From contig NW_014577619.1 in NCBI RefSeq assembly GCF_000485595.1, forward strand, positions 4,926 to 68,925: DNA of 64,000 nucleotides. The letters are read 5' to 3'. This document shows positions 10,294-22,700 of the stretch, piece after piece. Every line of letters starts with the position of its first letter. Positions within the stretch are counted from its first letter, which is position 1. Below the pieces are notes generated by a model. The model was given only the letters and a program-made list of their open reading frames with translations, was not told where the DNA came from and made no database searches. Position numbers and translations under genes: made by a program. The stretch comes from Priapulus caudatus. Lineage: Eukaryota > Priapulida > Priapulimorpha > Priapulimorphida > Priapulidae.

Positions 10294-10841
10294 CTGAATT
10301 TTTTTCTAATTTGATAGGCTCAGTCCACTAAAAATTGAGAACAATTTATGAGATACAGCGCCTGAGGCAAAACAGTTATACGAAGAATGGAGGATACTCA
10401 GGATGATTATGAAAGGAGACCTGAGGAATCCACAGTCATCGTTGATGGACAGCTCCGTCACCAAACCCTATCCACGCGCATCTGGGTTATACGCCAGCAT
10501 CCCGCCCATGTTCGACCGCCAACAATGAAGAACACATCCAAGACGCAACACGCAAGACGTTCCCTAGTGCCCTAATACACAACCTAAAAGCCAATTGGGT
10601 ATTTAAACAACAAGCCACATCAAGATTAAGCAGAAAACGCTGTACAACTGGGCAATGCAATGTAATCCACAAGCTAATAAACCTATGTTACATTACCTCG
10701 TGATGTCACACAACACGGCACAATCCCAGCGAGCACATCTGACCCAGCCTAGCACAGCCCCATCTTCAAATTGCATACATCTTCTACAGATATACAGACG
10801 TTCGTGTCATTATCGTCTTCTTAATACAGAACCACAACTAT

Positions 10842-11148
10842 CATGCCTATCCAAGCCAAAAAAGAAAGACGAATCTATAAGGCGATGACGAGATAAGCAT
10901 GATAATGTGAAGAAATAGGGATAGCACAAATATGTAATTTTGCAACCCTTTTTCATGGAAATGACTCTCAACAAAGAAGAGAAATGCATGGAAGCGGTGC
11001 GGCAGCAGTGAAGCCGTTCAACAGAAGGTGTAGCGTATTGAGGTAACCCAGCCGGCCAAATTCGACACGGTGCCGTATCCAACAACGCGTTGGGAAACTA
11101 TGCGGAAAAACACGGCCCGCGCCCCGCGCGTTTATGCGTAGAGTTCTA
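10842..11148 (+). pseudogene. Myb/SANT-like protein, copy A
   Basis: Matches the 17,592-17,879 gene base for base apart from about fifteen indels, so no long frame survives. Start codon context CTATCATGCCTA is kept. See copy B for the protein. Confidence 0.6.
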
Positions 11149-11878
11149 AACACGTATTTCAATACTGCCGTCTTACAAAATATCGACGACGTTACACAAG
11201 CAGTTCAAAGACACTAGCTCGGGCTGTGGCGGACTCTCACGTATTAAATCTTCTAAATTATGGCATGCCTAATAAGACAATGAGAAGTAGCACATATAGC
11301 ACTAAACATGATTAATCCTTTACTGGACTAAACACCCCAAAATTATTATAAAAAGAAAAATCATTACGCTCAGCAAAAACAGGACCAAAATCTCAAGCGA
11401 ATTGTTTAATAATTCGCGTCATGAGTGAATGATGCGCAAGTCGTACGTTATAAAAACGGCGAAACAATCGATCGGTAAACCTATTCGCGTTTTACGGGAA
11501 ATCAGTATTGGCATATATGTTATAATTTGTTTCTATGGACTATATAATAAAAAGTGTTAAAACATAATATATTAACTGATATAAGATCGCGAAAGGTGGC
11601 GCGGCCATTGCGTACTACTGTTAGTACTGAATGTACTGGAATCTTATCTCTGATCTGAGTCGGCCATCTCTCTCTTCTTTTTTCTGCTGCTGCTGCTTAT
11701 TTTCGAGTAGGTTGCATGGTGCTCTCGCCTTAAAATAGGCCTAATTATGTAACGTTGCTGCATCATTTAATGCGAAGACTGATCAGTGATGTGGTAATCT
11801 AAAATCTTAATAAGAAATATTCACATCGCAGGCCGAGAACTGAAATCATGGTGTCAGCTTTCCCACGCGGCGCAGGTA

Positions 11879-12461
11879 TTTTTTTCCTAAGGTCAATCAA
11901 GACATAGGCCTAGCGAGCGCTGCAAATTGTTGATACAAATCAGCGTGCCTCAAACTCCTGTTTTATGTGCATTTCACATCATTGTGACCCTAGCCTAACC
12001 CTAACCCTAATCCTAACGCCTACATCCTAACCCTAACTCCTAACCCTAAACCCTAATTCTAACCGCTAACAGCTATACTCTAACCCTAACCAAATACTAT
12101 TTAAAAATATATATAAAAAAAATTTTTTAATTTTTAATGTGTAAAAATTATGTTGTAATTAAAATGTTGTAATTAAATCATGTAAATAATTTGCGTTAAT
12201 GGAAAAGAATGTTCAACGAATAAAGTAGGAAAATACAAAAACAGGAAAATAATTAGAAAACTGATGGTTCGATCCCCGTCCTTTCATAACTTGACGCTGC
12301 CGAGCTCTAACGAACTACACTATGAATCATATATAAACTTCAGAATTTGAATGTGCTATGTATATGGCAATACGTGACGTCATTGAGTGACGAAACAAGC
12401 TCAACAATAGCAGCGGCTCATCTACAGCCCTATGTTTTCTTGATTGACCCTAAGAAAAAAA
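11879..12461. mobile_element. ~580-bp MITE with inverted ends, copy A
   Basis: The ends are imperfect inverted repeats of ~50 bp: TTTTTTTCCTAAGGTCAATC..AAGACATAGG on the left against the reverse complement of CCTATGTTTTCTTGATTGACC..CTAAGAAAAAAA on the right, continuing to GCTGC..ATTGTTGA on both sides. Inside lie CCTAACCC-type repeats (11,991-12,091). No coding capacity. The target duplication is not clear. Confidence 0.65.
11991..12091 (-). repeat. Degenerate CCCTAA tract, copy A
   Basis: About fourteen CCTAAC / CTAACC / CCTAAA words, including CCTAACGCCTACATCCTAACC. Telomere-like on the minus strand, inside the MITE; repeated at 18,675-18,777. Confidence 0.8.
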
Positions 12462-13085
12462 TCACGGCCCCCCGGCGTTGATGCAGAAGATGCGTCTATG
12501 GCGTAGATCATACTAAATCTTCAAAGTTCAAATCTTCCACAGAAAGATTCCACAGTCGATACTCGTGCTAGACATGCCCGGTTGAGTGTTCTTGATCTAT
12601 CTTGCTATAATAGTTGACACTTTGTGTAAATTTTCTAACTTTTTAGGTGAAAAATATTTTACATTACGCAGGATTGTCATTGATATAGCCCTATAAGTTG
12701 GTCATGACAGTGGATAAAAATCGAAAGAAATAAGAATTTAGGGCTTGGGGTAATTATTCTGATCGAACATAATTATTATCCTGGATACTCCAAGGAATTA
12801 GCTTGCTAGCAATCCACTGTTACTGCACTTAAATTGTCAATTTTATAATTTGTGATATGTTGTATGTATATGGCTTAAAGAAAACTAAGGTCACTACGTC
12901 GAAAATCTCGGCAATGCTGCCGCACGATTTGTGTAAATCTTGTGAGCTCGATATCATTGTGAAGATTTCAACTGGCGACGGGGTGGCAGGCGTTCGTGCT
13001 TGTAATATGCCAATCATACAAGTAATGTATGTCATGCATTTTTCATTAGGCCTAAATCAATGTAAGATTGTATTTTATTTTTTAG

Positions 13086-16000
13086 TTGTCTGCTGAGGAA
13101 TCATTTTCATTTTGCTAATGTGGTAATAGCAAGGATGACTAACAAGGAAAAACCGAGTTCAGCATCCCGATAAACTGGATGAAAGCAGTGAAATCTTATA
13201 TTGGGCCTCCAGCATCAAACAAAAAATCCGTATGCTTTGTTGAGAAAGTGTGCAGAGCCAGATGCATCTGTGGATGCAATACAATTTAAAAGTAAAGGTT
13301 TTTTCCGTAAGTACCATTCCATGTTGATATCTGTCCTTTATTACATTTATTCTATCTATTAACGACATGGATCGGTCCCTTAAAACACGGTTCACAATGT
13401 TATAACATAATAAACACGTTATGGTGGAAGATGTTGATGGAATAGATTGTAATTCATAATTGCTCTATAATTTGTTTCAAGTGAGTATTGTTTAAAAATT
13501 ATTTTATGGGCATTAATTTAATAAATTTTGTTGGCTTTCAAGGTACAATCGTAAGGAAGCTGAGAACGTGGAGGACTCGCGACGGCCACTGAGCTTGGAG
13601 TTGGAAATGAACCATTCCATGCCAAGCGGACGCAGGAAATTAAACGCACCATCAGATCCACAATATGAATAGCAATTTTGACGTATCTTTTTTTTTTTTC
13701 AAAATGTTAAATGAAAGGAGGTAACTGGCATCTGTAATGTCAAAGATATGGTATTTTTTTCTAGCTAATGACACCATTAAAAGCTTGGCGCATTGCGTTT
13801 TTCGTAGTTGTTCAGAACCACTTTTTGGATGTCATATCAGATCTCTTTCTCAAATTAATAGGCCTCCTCTCGCCGCTTCAACAAGAGAATATGTTAACAT
13901 AAAATGTATTTCAGGAGGCAGACCTAGGCTATGTCATGTTTCTCTGCATTTAAACTTTGCATTAATTAAATCGCAATATCGCCATTTCGAGAAAATGAAA
14001 GGAAATAGTTTCAGTTGAAAGAGATGACGCGAGGAGAATCGCAAATTATCCTGAATCCCCGTCAGCCACCTAGAACACTACCGGTAACGAAGTAATCAAG
14101 ACACTATCTACCATACGACGGAGTCAGTTTATTAAATAACTCAGAATTTTATTGTATACATATAGTATTGGGCTCCTGCTGACTTTCAGATTGACAGCGC
14201 TATTTACTAATGGTGCGCTCGTGGAAAGTGACGTGTATAAAGCTTGTTCAGTATAAAAATAAGGAGGTGAATTGGTACTACAAATGTCTGTTATTGGCCA
14301 TAAAAAACCTCATATGGCAATTCACACAGTCTCTAATACGGGATCTTGGCATTCGCTGCCGGAGGGCATGGTGTTATAAGTTATTTTTCTGGGTGCTGTA
14401 TTGAAATTTGACAGTACATCGTGAATCATTTAAACCTTTGAATCTCTTCTCACATTATAGGCTATGGACGGCCAATCTCGCCTCTTCAACAAGAATAATA
14501 CATAAATTGTGATTTCAGGAGGCGACCTACTGCAATATTTCTGGCCATTAAACTTCTCATTAGATGAATCTGATATGCGATATTTTCAGAAATGGACAAA
14601 AACAGTGTCAAGTTGTAAAAATGACGCATGAAAGAATCCAAATTATCGCGAATTCCCGTCACCAACCTGAGAACACTACGTAACGAAGACTCAAGATCAT
14701 CTAATATCAGCGGTGGGCTTAGTAAACAAAAATTAATTGAATTAGTTGGGGGATTTGGCCTACGCCCCCCCCTCATCGCAGCCCTGAATATCGATGTACC
14801 CTGCAGAGTGGGTAGTGTGAAATTTACGAAGAGAAAGTGTTGGTCCGCATTCGCCAAAGAATATTAGTCATCATATTTATTGTTGAATGTATAAGACCGC
14901 TTAAAGTGGACTGAGAGCTTTCATTAAGGATGTGGAACAAAAAATTCGCGGGCTATATTAGTGTTTTAAACGAGATTGTCGTTATTATCATTTTTCGAAT
15001 TTTTAATTTCAGGAATCAGAGAATCACACAATGAACAGTATGGTATATAAGCGATACACCAGTGGCCAAGTGTAGTATAGTAATAAAAAATAAATTGCTA
15101 AATGAATGAATTGACAGCAAAGTTAGCAGCAAAAAATCTAGCGAAAAAAGCGAGACTAAACTATATCTATACAACATAATTCCATTAGATCTAGTAATTT
15201 GTCTCGTGTAGACTATGAGAATTCTCTGGTAAGATAGGGGCTTGAAAGTTTAGAACAGAAAGTCGCAAGCCTTGATTCTAACCCTAACCATTGACATCAA
15301 TTTGACTCCAGCATGAAGCTCTATAACACTCCATTTCGTTTCAGAAAACAGCAGTAGGCGCTACGTGTCCAACCTCTTTGTTTGTTCAACTCTGCGTGGG
15401 AAAAAGTAAGTATATCTGAATGACTCGTCGCCTGGACCCCTGAGTGTGGTCTGGCCTGGCATTCGTACAACCTTTCCTGAAATAAAGGAAACAAGTTACT
15501 GATCAAATTAATCAGTTTGGGGGGTCAGATTTGTAGACTAATTCGGCAAAAACGATGTTTCAATGGTTGGTAGAGATAATTTAATCATTATTTCCTTAAA
15601 TTCCTTGTATCTTAGCTTGACAGACTCTAGTTAAAGTGTAGTAGTCTGCCTAGAGGTTATTAACTTTAAGATTGCTCCCTTTTAGCGTACTGCAAGAAGC
15701 GCACAAGGTGGACGACCAACGAAAAAAAGTAGAAAAACTGCAGTAATGCAACACAAAACACGTCAACACACACACCACACAGCACCCCAGCACGCAAGCA
15801 GCTTATGCAGGACAACATTTGCTGGAGTGTGCTTACGAAAGTCGCTTATACACAAGTAATTAACCATTAAAGATATAGCAAATAGTTATAATCGATAACA
15901 CAAAGAGTCTTCTGCTGTTTGTATGTCAGACTTCTGATGGGTCCATGCAATTATTTAATGATTAGCTGGAATATCTGGTGGCCATTGGTGAGGACACAGA

Positions 16001-16170
16001 ACCGGAAGGATGATGACAAGGCCTTTGATTCCGAAATCATGGCCAGAAAGTACAACTGAAGGTCAATTTGATGTACGGTAATCGTGGTGCCTGGGGAAGA
16101 AGACCGCGTGATGCGGCTATCAACTGAGATGACGACCTCCCGAAGCCTAACAATGAAAGGTTGTTAGTAA
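13086..16170 (+). pseudogene. Probable BEN-domain gene, copy A exons
   Basis: Exon series parallel to copy B: 13,086-13,306, 13,543-13,682, about 13,990-14,120, about 14,592-14,720, about 15,014-15,078, about 15,344-15,408, about 15,688-15,750 and about 15,966-16,170. Acceptors and donors are mostly conserved but every exon carries indels that break the frame. The terminal BEN exon is cut off by the N gap. Given the indel pattern this is probably an unpolished second reading of the copy-B locus and not a separate pseudogene. Confidence 0.6.
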
Positions 16171-16408
16171 GTATTGTCAATTTAGTTGGCTTCCGTTTTA
16201 AAATCCACTGGGATGTCATCCATTTATGAGAAACAGAGTGGTTAGAAACCAACTGGCTTGAATACGAATCTCCAGTGTTCGAAGGCCGCCAGTCGGCAAT
16301 TTCGGCATGGAAATGTATTACATAATGGCCCAGGCAGTGATTTTTGTTAATTAACTTGCTGATACTTGCCTTCTATAAATATAACTTACGCTTTGATTAA
16401 CAACGTAC

Positions 16409-16433
16409 NNNNNNNNNNNNNNNNNNNNNNNNN
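16409..16433. other. Assembly gap of 25 N
   Basis: Exactly 25 N. It separates block copy A (to its left) from block copy B (to its right). The sequences on the two sides are not adjacent parts of one unit: the left side matches ~22,990 and the right side matches 8353. Confidence 1.
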
Positions 16434-17067
16434 TTCATGGGTTATTGGGTCTTCCTGGTCATACATCATATCAGGAGTATCACCAGGTAGAAAGTTATGA
16501 AGCACACATGTTGCCAGGACTAACAGTTCAGTCTTTTTCTGGGGAAAGTGCAATAGCCGTGTGGAATACTCTGAACCGGTTAACTAAAATTCCGAAATCA
16601 TTTTCCACAACTCTACGTGCCCGTGATAGTCGGTAATTAAATATTCGCCTGTTTCCATCAAACCCTCGTCCCGGGTATGGCTTCACCATGTAACGTTAAC
16701 GGTGTAAGAGGGAAAGCATCATCTGCCACTATAGTCATAGACGGAGTATTGTCATTACCAAGACTTTTCCCATGTGGTATGTTTACGGTGTTTCCTTCCA
16801 TATGCATGCTCAGAGAAGTTTCGATAAACACCCCCATCACCAGCTCTACCATTACTTCCAACATCGATGTAAATCTACCTATAATTTGCGTCGACTAATC
16901 CAAGCAAAACTAAAATAACCTTTATAATTATAAAACAATGATCCGGAATTTCTTGGAGGTCTCATTCTAACATGCTTCCCATCAAGTGCACCGATGCAAT
17001 TTGGGAAATTCCATTTCGATTCAAATTCGTTTGCAATCTTCTCCCATTCCTCGTTGGTCTTAGGAAT
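16434..17067 (-). pseudogene. PIF/Harbinger transposase, copy B
   Basis: Leftward DDE transposase exon of the DDE_Tnp_4/HARBI1 family, which cuts and pastes Harbinger elements together with a Myb-like partner protein. From the start: acceptor TTTTTTTCAG|ATTCC at 17,068; EEWEKIANEFESKWNFPNC; IGALDGKH with the first catalytic Asp (about 17,000); FYNYKGYFSF; VADDAFPL (about 16,760); NYRLSRARRVVENDFGIL with the catalytic Glu (about 16,610). Several 1-base indels break the frame and the C-terminus runs into the N gap. The N-terminal exon was not found. It is divergent with the Myb-like gene at 17,592, the usual Harbinger arrangement. Confidence 0.85.
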
Positions 17068-17104
17068 CTGAATTTTTTTCTAATTTAAGGATCAGTCACA
17101 AGAA

Positions 17105-17431
17105 TTGGAAACAATTTATGTAGATACAGCGCCTGAGGTGCAAACAGTTTATACGAATGATGAGGATACTCAGGATGATTATGAAGAGGAGACTGAGGAA
17201 TCACAGTCATCGTTGATGGAAGCTCCGTCACCAACCCTATCCACCGCATCTGGGTTATCGACAGCATCCCGCCCATGTTCGACCCCAACAATGAAGAACA
17301 CATCCAAGAGCGCAACACGCAAACGTTCAGGCCTAATACCACCAAAAGCCAATGTGGGTATGTTAAACACAGCCACATCAAGATTAGCAGAAACGCGTAC
17401 AACTGGGCAGATGCATGTAATCACAAGCTAA
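17105..17431 (+). CDS. Acidic/Ser-Thr-rich frame of Harbinger element
   Basis: A 108-codon open frame with an acidic N-terminal half (DEDTQDDYEEETEESQSS) and a Ser/Thr/Pro-rich remainder. It lies between the transposase and the Myb-like gene, all within the Harbinger element. It may be an exon of the element's second protein or untranslated leader. No domain is recognised. Copy A at 10,387 ff. has the same text with indels. Confidence 0.35.
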   Translation: METIYVDTAPEVQTVYTNDEDTQDDYEEETEESQSSLMEAPSPTLSTASGLSTASRPCSTPTMKNTSKSATRKRSGLIPPKANVGMLNTATSRLAETRTTGQMHVITS

Positions 17432-17591
17432 TAATACCTATGTTACATTACCTCGTGATGTCAACAACACGGCACAGCCCAGCAGCAATCTGACCCAGCC
17501 TAGCACAGCCCCATCTTTCAATTGCATACATCTTCTACGAGTATAAAGACGTTCGTTTCATTATCGCTTCTTAATATCAGAACCAACTATC

Positions 17592-17879
17592 ATGCCTAGT
17601 CCAAGCAAAAAAAGAAAGACGAACTATAGCGATGACGAGATAAGCATGATAATTGAAGAAATAGGAGAGCACAAATATGTACTATTTGCACCCTTTTCCA
17701 TGGAAATTACTCTCACAAAGAAGAGAAAAGCATGGGAAGCGGTGCCGGCAGCAGTGAATGCCGTGTCAACAGCAAGGTGTAGCGTCATTGAGGTAACCCA
17801 GCCGGCCAATTCGACACGTGCCGTATCCAACACGCGTTGGAAACGATGGAAAAACACGCGTTTTATCGTAGAGTTCTAA
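17592..17879 (+). CDS. Harbinger Myb/SANT-like DNA-binding protein
   Basis: The frame starts MPSPSKKRKTNYSDDEISMI and continues IEEIGEHKYVLFAPFS...LTKKRKAWEAV..AVNAVS. This is the Myb/SANT-like domain of Harbinger accessory proteins and NAIF1-type proteins (Ser/Asp-rich start, Tyr/Phe and Trp at helix positions, KKRKAWE before helix 3). In Harbinger transposons such a protein escorts the transposase to the element ends and the nucleus. The frame runs to RWKRWKNTRF, which fits the recognition helix but is disturbed, so an indel near 17,800 is likely. The ATG in CATGCCTAGT is chosen because the domain begins directly after it. Divergent to the transposase. Confidence 0.7.
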   Translation: MPSPSKKRKTNYSDDEISMIIEEIGEHKYVLFAPFSMEITLTKKRKAWEAVPAAVNAVSTARCSVIEVTQPANSTRAVSNTRWKRWKNTRFIVEF

Positions 17880-18563
17880 ACACGTATTTTCAACGTGCCG
17901 TTCTTCAAATAATCGCGACGTATACACAAGCAGTTCAAGACACGCGTATTAATCTTCTAAATTATGCATGTCCTAATAAGACAACGAGAGTACACATGTA
18001 GCAATAAACATGATTAATCCTTTACTGACTAAACACAAAAAAATTATTAAAAAATCATTACCCAGCAAATACAGACCAAAATCTCAACGAATTGTTTAAT
18101 TAATTCCGTCATGATGTGAATGATCGCAAGTCGACGTTTATAAAACGCGAAACAATCGATCGGTAAGCCTATTCGGCGTTTTACGGAATCATATTGCATA
18201 TATGTTTATATTTGTTTCTATGGACTTATATAATAAAAAGTGTTAAAATATAATATATTAACTGATATAAGATCCGAAAGGTGGCGCGGCCATTGCGTAC
18301 TACTGGTTAGTACTGGATGGTACTGGAATCTTCATGCTCTGATCTGATGTCGCCATCTTCTCTCTGCTTTTTTCTGCTGCTGCTGCTTATTTCGAGGTAG
18401 GTGCATGGTCTCTCGCCTTATAGGCCTAATTATGTAACGTTGCTGCATCATTTAATCGAAGGACTGATCAGTGATGTGGTAATCTAAAATCTTAATAAGA
18501 AATATTCACATCGCAGGCCGAGAACTGAAATCATGGTGTCAGCTTTCCCACGCGGCGCAGGTA

Positions 18564-19145
18564 TTTTTTTCCTAAGGTCAATCAAGACATAGGCCTAGCG
18601 AGCGCTGCAAATTGTTGATACAAATCAGCGTGCCTCAAACTCCTGTTTTATGTGCATTTCACATCATTGTGACCCTAGCCTAACCCTAACCCTAATCCTA
18701 ACGCCTACATCCTAACCCTAACTCCTAACCCTAAACCCTAATTCTAACCGCTAACAGCTATACTCTAACCCTAACCAAATACTATTTAAAAATATATATA
18801 AAAAAAATTTTTTAATTTTTAATGTGTAAAAATTATGTTGTAATTAAAATGTTGTAATTAAATCATGTAAATAATTTGCGTTAATGGAAAAGAATGTTCA
18901 ACGAATAAAGTAGGAAAATACAAAAACAGGAAAATAATTAGAAAACTGATGGTTCGATCCCCGTCCTTTCATAACTTGACGCTGCCGAGCTCTAACGAAC
19001 TACACTATGAATCATATATAAACTTCAGAATTTGAATGTGCTATGTATATGGCAATACGTGACGTCATTGAGTGACGAAACAAGCTCAACAATAGCAGCG
19101 GCTCATCTACAGCCCTATGTTTTCTTGATTGACCTAGGAAAAAAA
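18564..19145. mobile_element. ~580-bp MITE with inverted ends, copy B
   Basis: Same element as 11,879-12,461; by eye the sequences are identical from 18,462 to 19,134 (673 bp) while flanks differ by many indels. Confidence 0.65.
18675..18777 (-). repeat. Degenerate CCCTAA tract, copy B
   Basis: Copy of the telomere-like tract at 11,991-12,091 inside the second MITE copy. Confidence 0.8.
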
Positions 19146-19785
19146 GTCACGCCCCCCGGGCGTAGCATGGCAGAAGATCGGTCTATGGCGTAGATCATAC
19201 TAAATCTCAAAGTTCAAAATCTTCCACAGAAAGATTCCACCAGTCATACTCGTGCTTAGACATGCCGCGCGTTGAGTTGGTTCTTAGATCCCTATCCTTG
19301 CTATAATAGTTGGACACTTTGTGTAAAATTTTCTAACTTTTAGCGTGAAAAATATTTTACATTTACGCATGGGATTGTCATTGATATCTAGCCCTATAAG
19401 ATTGGTCATACAGTGGATAAAAAGTCGAAAGAAATAATGAATTAGGGCTTGGGTAATTATCCTGATCCGAACTAATTATTATCCGCGATACTCCAAAGGA
19501 AATTAGCTTGCTAGCAATCCACTGCTTACTGCACTTAAATTGTCATATTTATAATTTGTCGGAGATGCTTGTATGTATATGGCTTAAAGAAAACTAGGTC
19601 ACTACGTCAAAATCTCGGCAATGGCTGCCGCACGATTTGTGTAAATCTTGTGAGCTCGATATCTTGTGAAATTCACTGGCGACGGGGTGCAGGCGTTCTG
19701 CTTGTATATGCTCAATCATACAAGTAATGTATGTACATGCATTTTTCATTAGGCCTAAATCAGTAAATTGTATTTTATTTTTTAG

Positions 19786-22700
19786 TTGTCTGCTGAGGAA
19801 TCATTTCATTTTGCTAATGTGGTATACAAGGATGACTACAAGGAAACCAGTTCAGCTATCCCGATAAACTGGATGAAAGCAGGAATCTTATATTGGCCTC
19901 CAGCATCAACAAAAAATCCGTATCTTTGTTGAGAAATGTGCAGAGCCAGATGCATCGGGATGCATATACAATTTAAAAGTAAAAGGTTTTTTCCGTAAGT
20001 ACCATTACCATGTTATATACTGTCCTTTATTACATTTATTGCTATCTATTAACACATTGGATCGTCCCTTAAAACACGGTTTCACATGTTAAACATAATA
20101 AACACGTTATGGTGGAAGATGTTGATGAATAGATTGTAATTCATAATGCTTATAATTTTGTTTTCAGTGATGTATTTTAAAATTATTTTATGCATTAATT
20201 TAATAAATTTTGTTGGCTTTCAGGTACACGTAAGGAAGCTGAGAACGTGGAGGACTCGCACGGCCACTGAGCTGGAGTTGGAAGATGAACCATCCTCCAA
20301 GCGACGCAAAATTAAACCACCATCAGATCCACAATATGAATACAATTTTGACGGTATCTTTTTTTTTTTCAATTGTTAAATGAAAGGAGGTAACGCCATT
20401 CTGTAATGTCAAGATATGGTATTTTTCTTTCTAGCTAATGAATCCATTAAAAGGCTGGCGCATTGGCGTTTTTCTAGTTTGTTCAGAACCACTTTGATGT
20501 CATATCAGATCTCTTTCTCAAATTATAGGCCTCCTCTCCCGCTTCAACAGAGAATAGTACATAAAATGTGATTTCAGGAGGCAACCTAGCTATGTCATGT
20601 TTCTGCATTTAAACTTGTGCATTAATTAAATCCAATATCGCCATTTCAGAAAATGAAGGAAATAGTTCAGTTGAAGAAGATGACCAGGAGAATCCAAATT
20701 ATCCTGAATTCCCGTCACCACCTAGAACACTACCGGTAACGAAGAAATCAAGACTATCTAATACCGGAGGCAGGTTTATTAAATAACTCATGAATTTTTT
20801 ATTGTATACATATATATTGCTCCTGCTACTTTCAGAATTGACCGCATATTACAATGGTGCCTCGTGGAAAGTGACGTGTATAAAGCTTGTTCAGTATAAA
20901 TAATAAGGAAGTGAATTGTTACTACAAATGTCTGTTATTGCATAAAAAAACCTCAGTATTGGCAATTCACCTCTAATACGGGATCTTGCATTCGCTCCCA
21001 GCAATGGTGTTAAAGTTATTTTCTGCTGTATGAATTGACAGTACATCGTGAATTCATTTAAACTTTGATCTCTTACTCAACATTATAGGCTCATGGCCCA
21101 ATTCTCCCTCTTCAACAGAGAATAATACATAAATTGTGATTTCAGGAGGCGACCTATGCAATATTTCTGCATTTAAACTTCTGCATTAATGAATCTGATA
21201 TCGATATTTCAGAAAATGGACAAAACAGTTCAGTTGAAAATGACCATGAGAATCCAAATTATCCTGAATTCCCGTCACCACCTAGAACACTACCGGTAAC
21301 GAAGACATCAAGATCATCTAATATCAGCGGTGGGCTTAGTAACAAAATTAATTGAATTATGTTGGGGGATTTGGCCTAGCCCCCCCCCATCCAGCCCTGA
21401 ATATCGATGTACCCTTGTCAGAGTGGGTAGTGTGAAATTTACGAAGAGGAAGTGTTGGTCCCATTCCCAAAGAAATTATTAGTCATATATTTATTGTTGG
21501 AATGTATAAGACCCTTAAAGTGGACTGAGAAGCTTCATTAAGGATGTGTGACAAAATTCGCGGCTATATAGTGTTTTAAACGAGATTGTCGTTATTATCA
21601 TTTTTTTCAATTTTTAATTTTTTCAGGAATCAGAGAATCACCATGAACAGTATGGTATATAACGATAACACCAGTGCCAGTGGTAGGTATAGTAATTAAA
21701 ATAAATTGCTAAAAATGAATGAATTGACAGGCAAAGTTAGCAGCAAAAAATCTAGCGAAAAAGCGAGACTAAATCTAATCTATACAACATATTCCATTGA
21801 TCAGTATTTTGTCTCGTGTAGACTTGAGAATTTCTCTGGTATAGATAGGGGCTTGAAGTTTAGACAGAAAGTCCAAGCCTTGATTCTAACCCTAACCATA
21901 TGACATCATTTGGACTCCAGCATGAACTCTTATAACACTCCATTTCCTTTTCAGAAAACAGCAGTAGGCCTACGTGTCAACCTTCTTTTGTTTGTTCAAC
22001 TCCTGTGGGAAAAAGTAAGTATATCGAATGGACTCGGTCCCTGGACCCCTAGTTGTGGTCTGGCCTGGGCATTCGTCACCTTTCCTAAATAAAAGGAACA
22101 GTTACTGATCAAATTAATCAGTTTTGGGGGGGTCAGATTTGTAGACTATATTCCAAAAACGATGTTTCAATGGTTGTAGAGATAATTTAATCATTATTCC
22201 TTAATTCCTGTATCTTAGCTGACAGACTTCTAGTTAAAGTGTAGTGTCTGCCTAGAGGTTATTAATTAAGATTGCTCCCTTTTAGCTGTACTGGAAGAAC
22301 GCAACAAGGGTGGACGACCAAAAAAAGTAGAAAACTTGCAGTATGCAACAACACACGCAACACACACACACACACAGCACGCACGCACGCACGCACTTAT
22401 GCAGGACAACATTTGCTGGATGTGCTTACAAAGTCTGCTTATACGACAAGTATTAACCATTACAGAGTATAGCATAGTTTATATCGATAACACAAGAGTC
22501 TTCTGCCTGTTTGTATGTCAGACTTCTGATGGAGTCCATGCAATTTATTATATTTTAGCTGGAATATCTGGTGGCCATTGGTGAGGACACAGAAACCGGA
22601 AGGATGATGACAAGGGCCTTGATTTCCGAAATCATGGTGCCAGAAGTACAACTGAAGGTCAATTTGATGTACGGTAATCGTGTGCCTGGCCAAGAATACC

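Larger units (their letters stand above)
9776..16408. repeat. Large duplicated block, copy A
   Basis: From GTTGCAATAGCCGTG at 9776 to CAACGTAC just before the N gap, this block aligns in order with 16,553-22,990. Contents are a Harbinger element, a MITE, and most exons of a probable BEN-domain gene. Differences are mostly single-base insertions and deletions scattered every 10-20 bp, except for a core at 11,777-12,449 that appears identical to 18,462-19,134. The error pattern and the adjacent 25-N gap point to raw long-read sequence used to extend a contig; a true tandem duplication is less likely. Confidence 0.8.

Noticed and set aside
12262-12320. tRNA or SINE from GGTTCGATCCCC at about 12,268
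   Set aside because: The box-B-like word is on the + strand, while the only box-A-like text is on the minus strand; no cloverleaf.
22272-22584. Frames of 66-82 codons over the (CA)n tract
   Set aside because: Thr/His repeats from the microsatellite; only the short segment before it (GRPKKVENL) has paralogue support.
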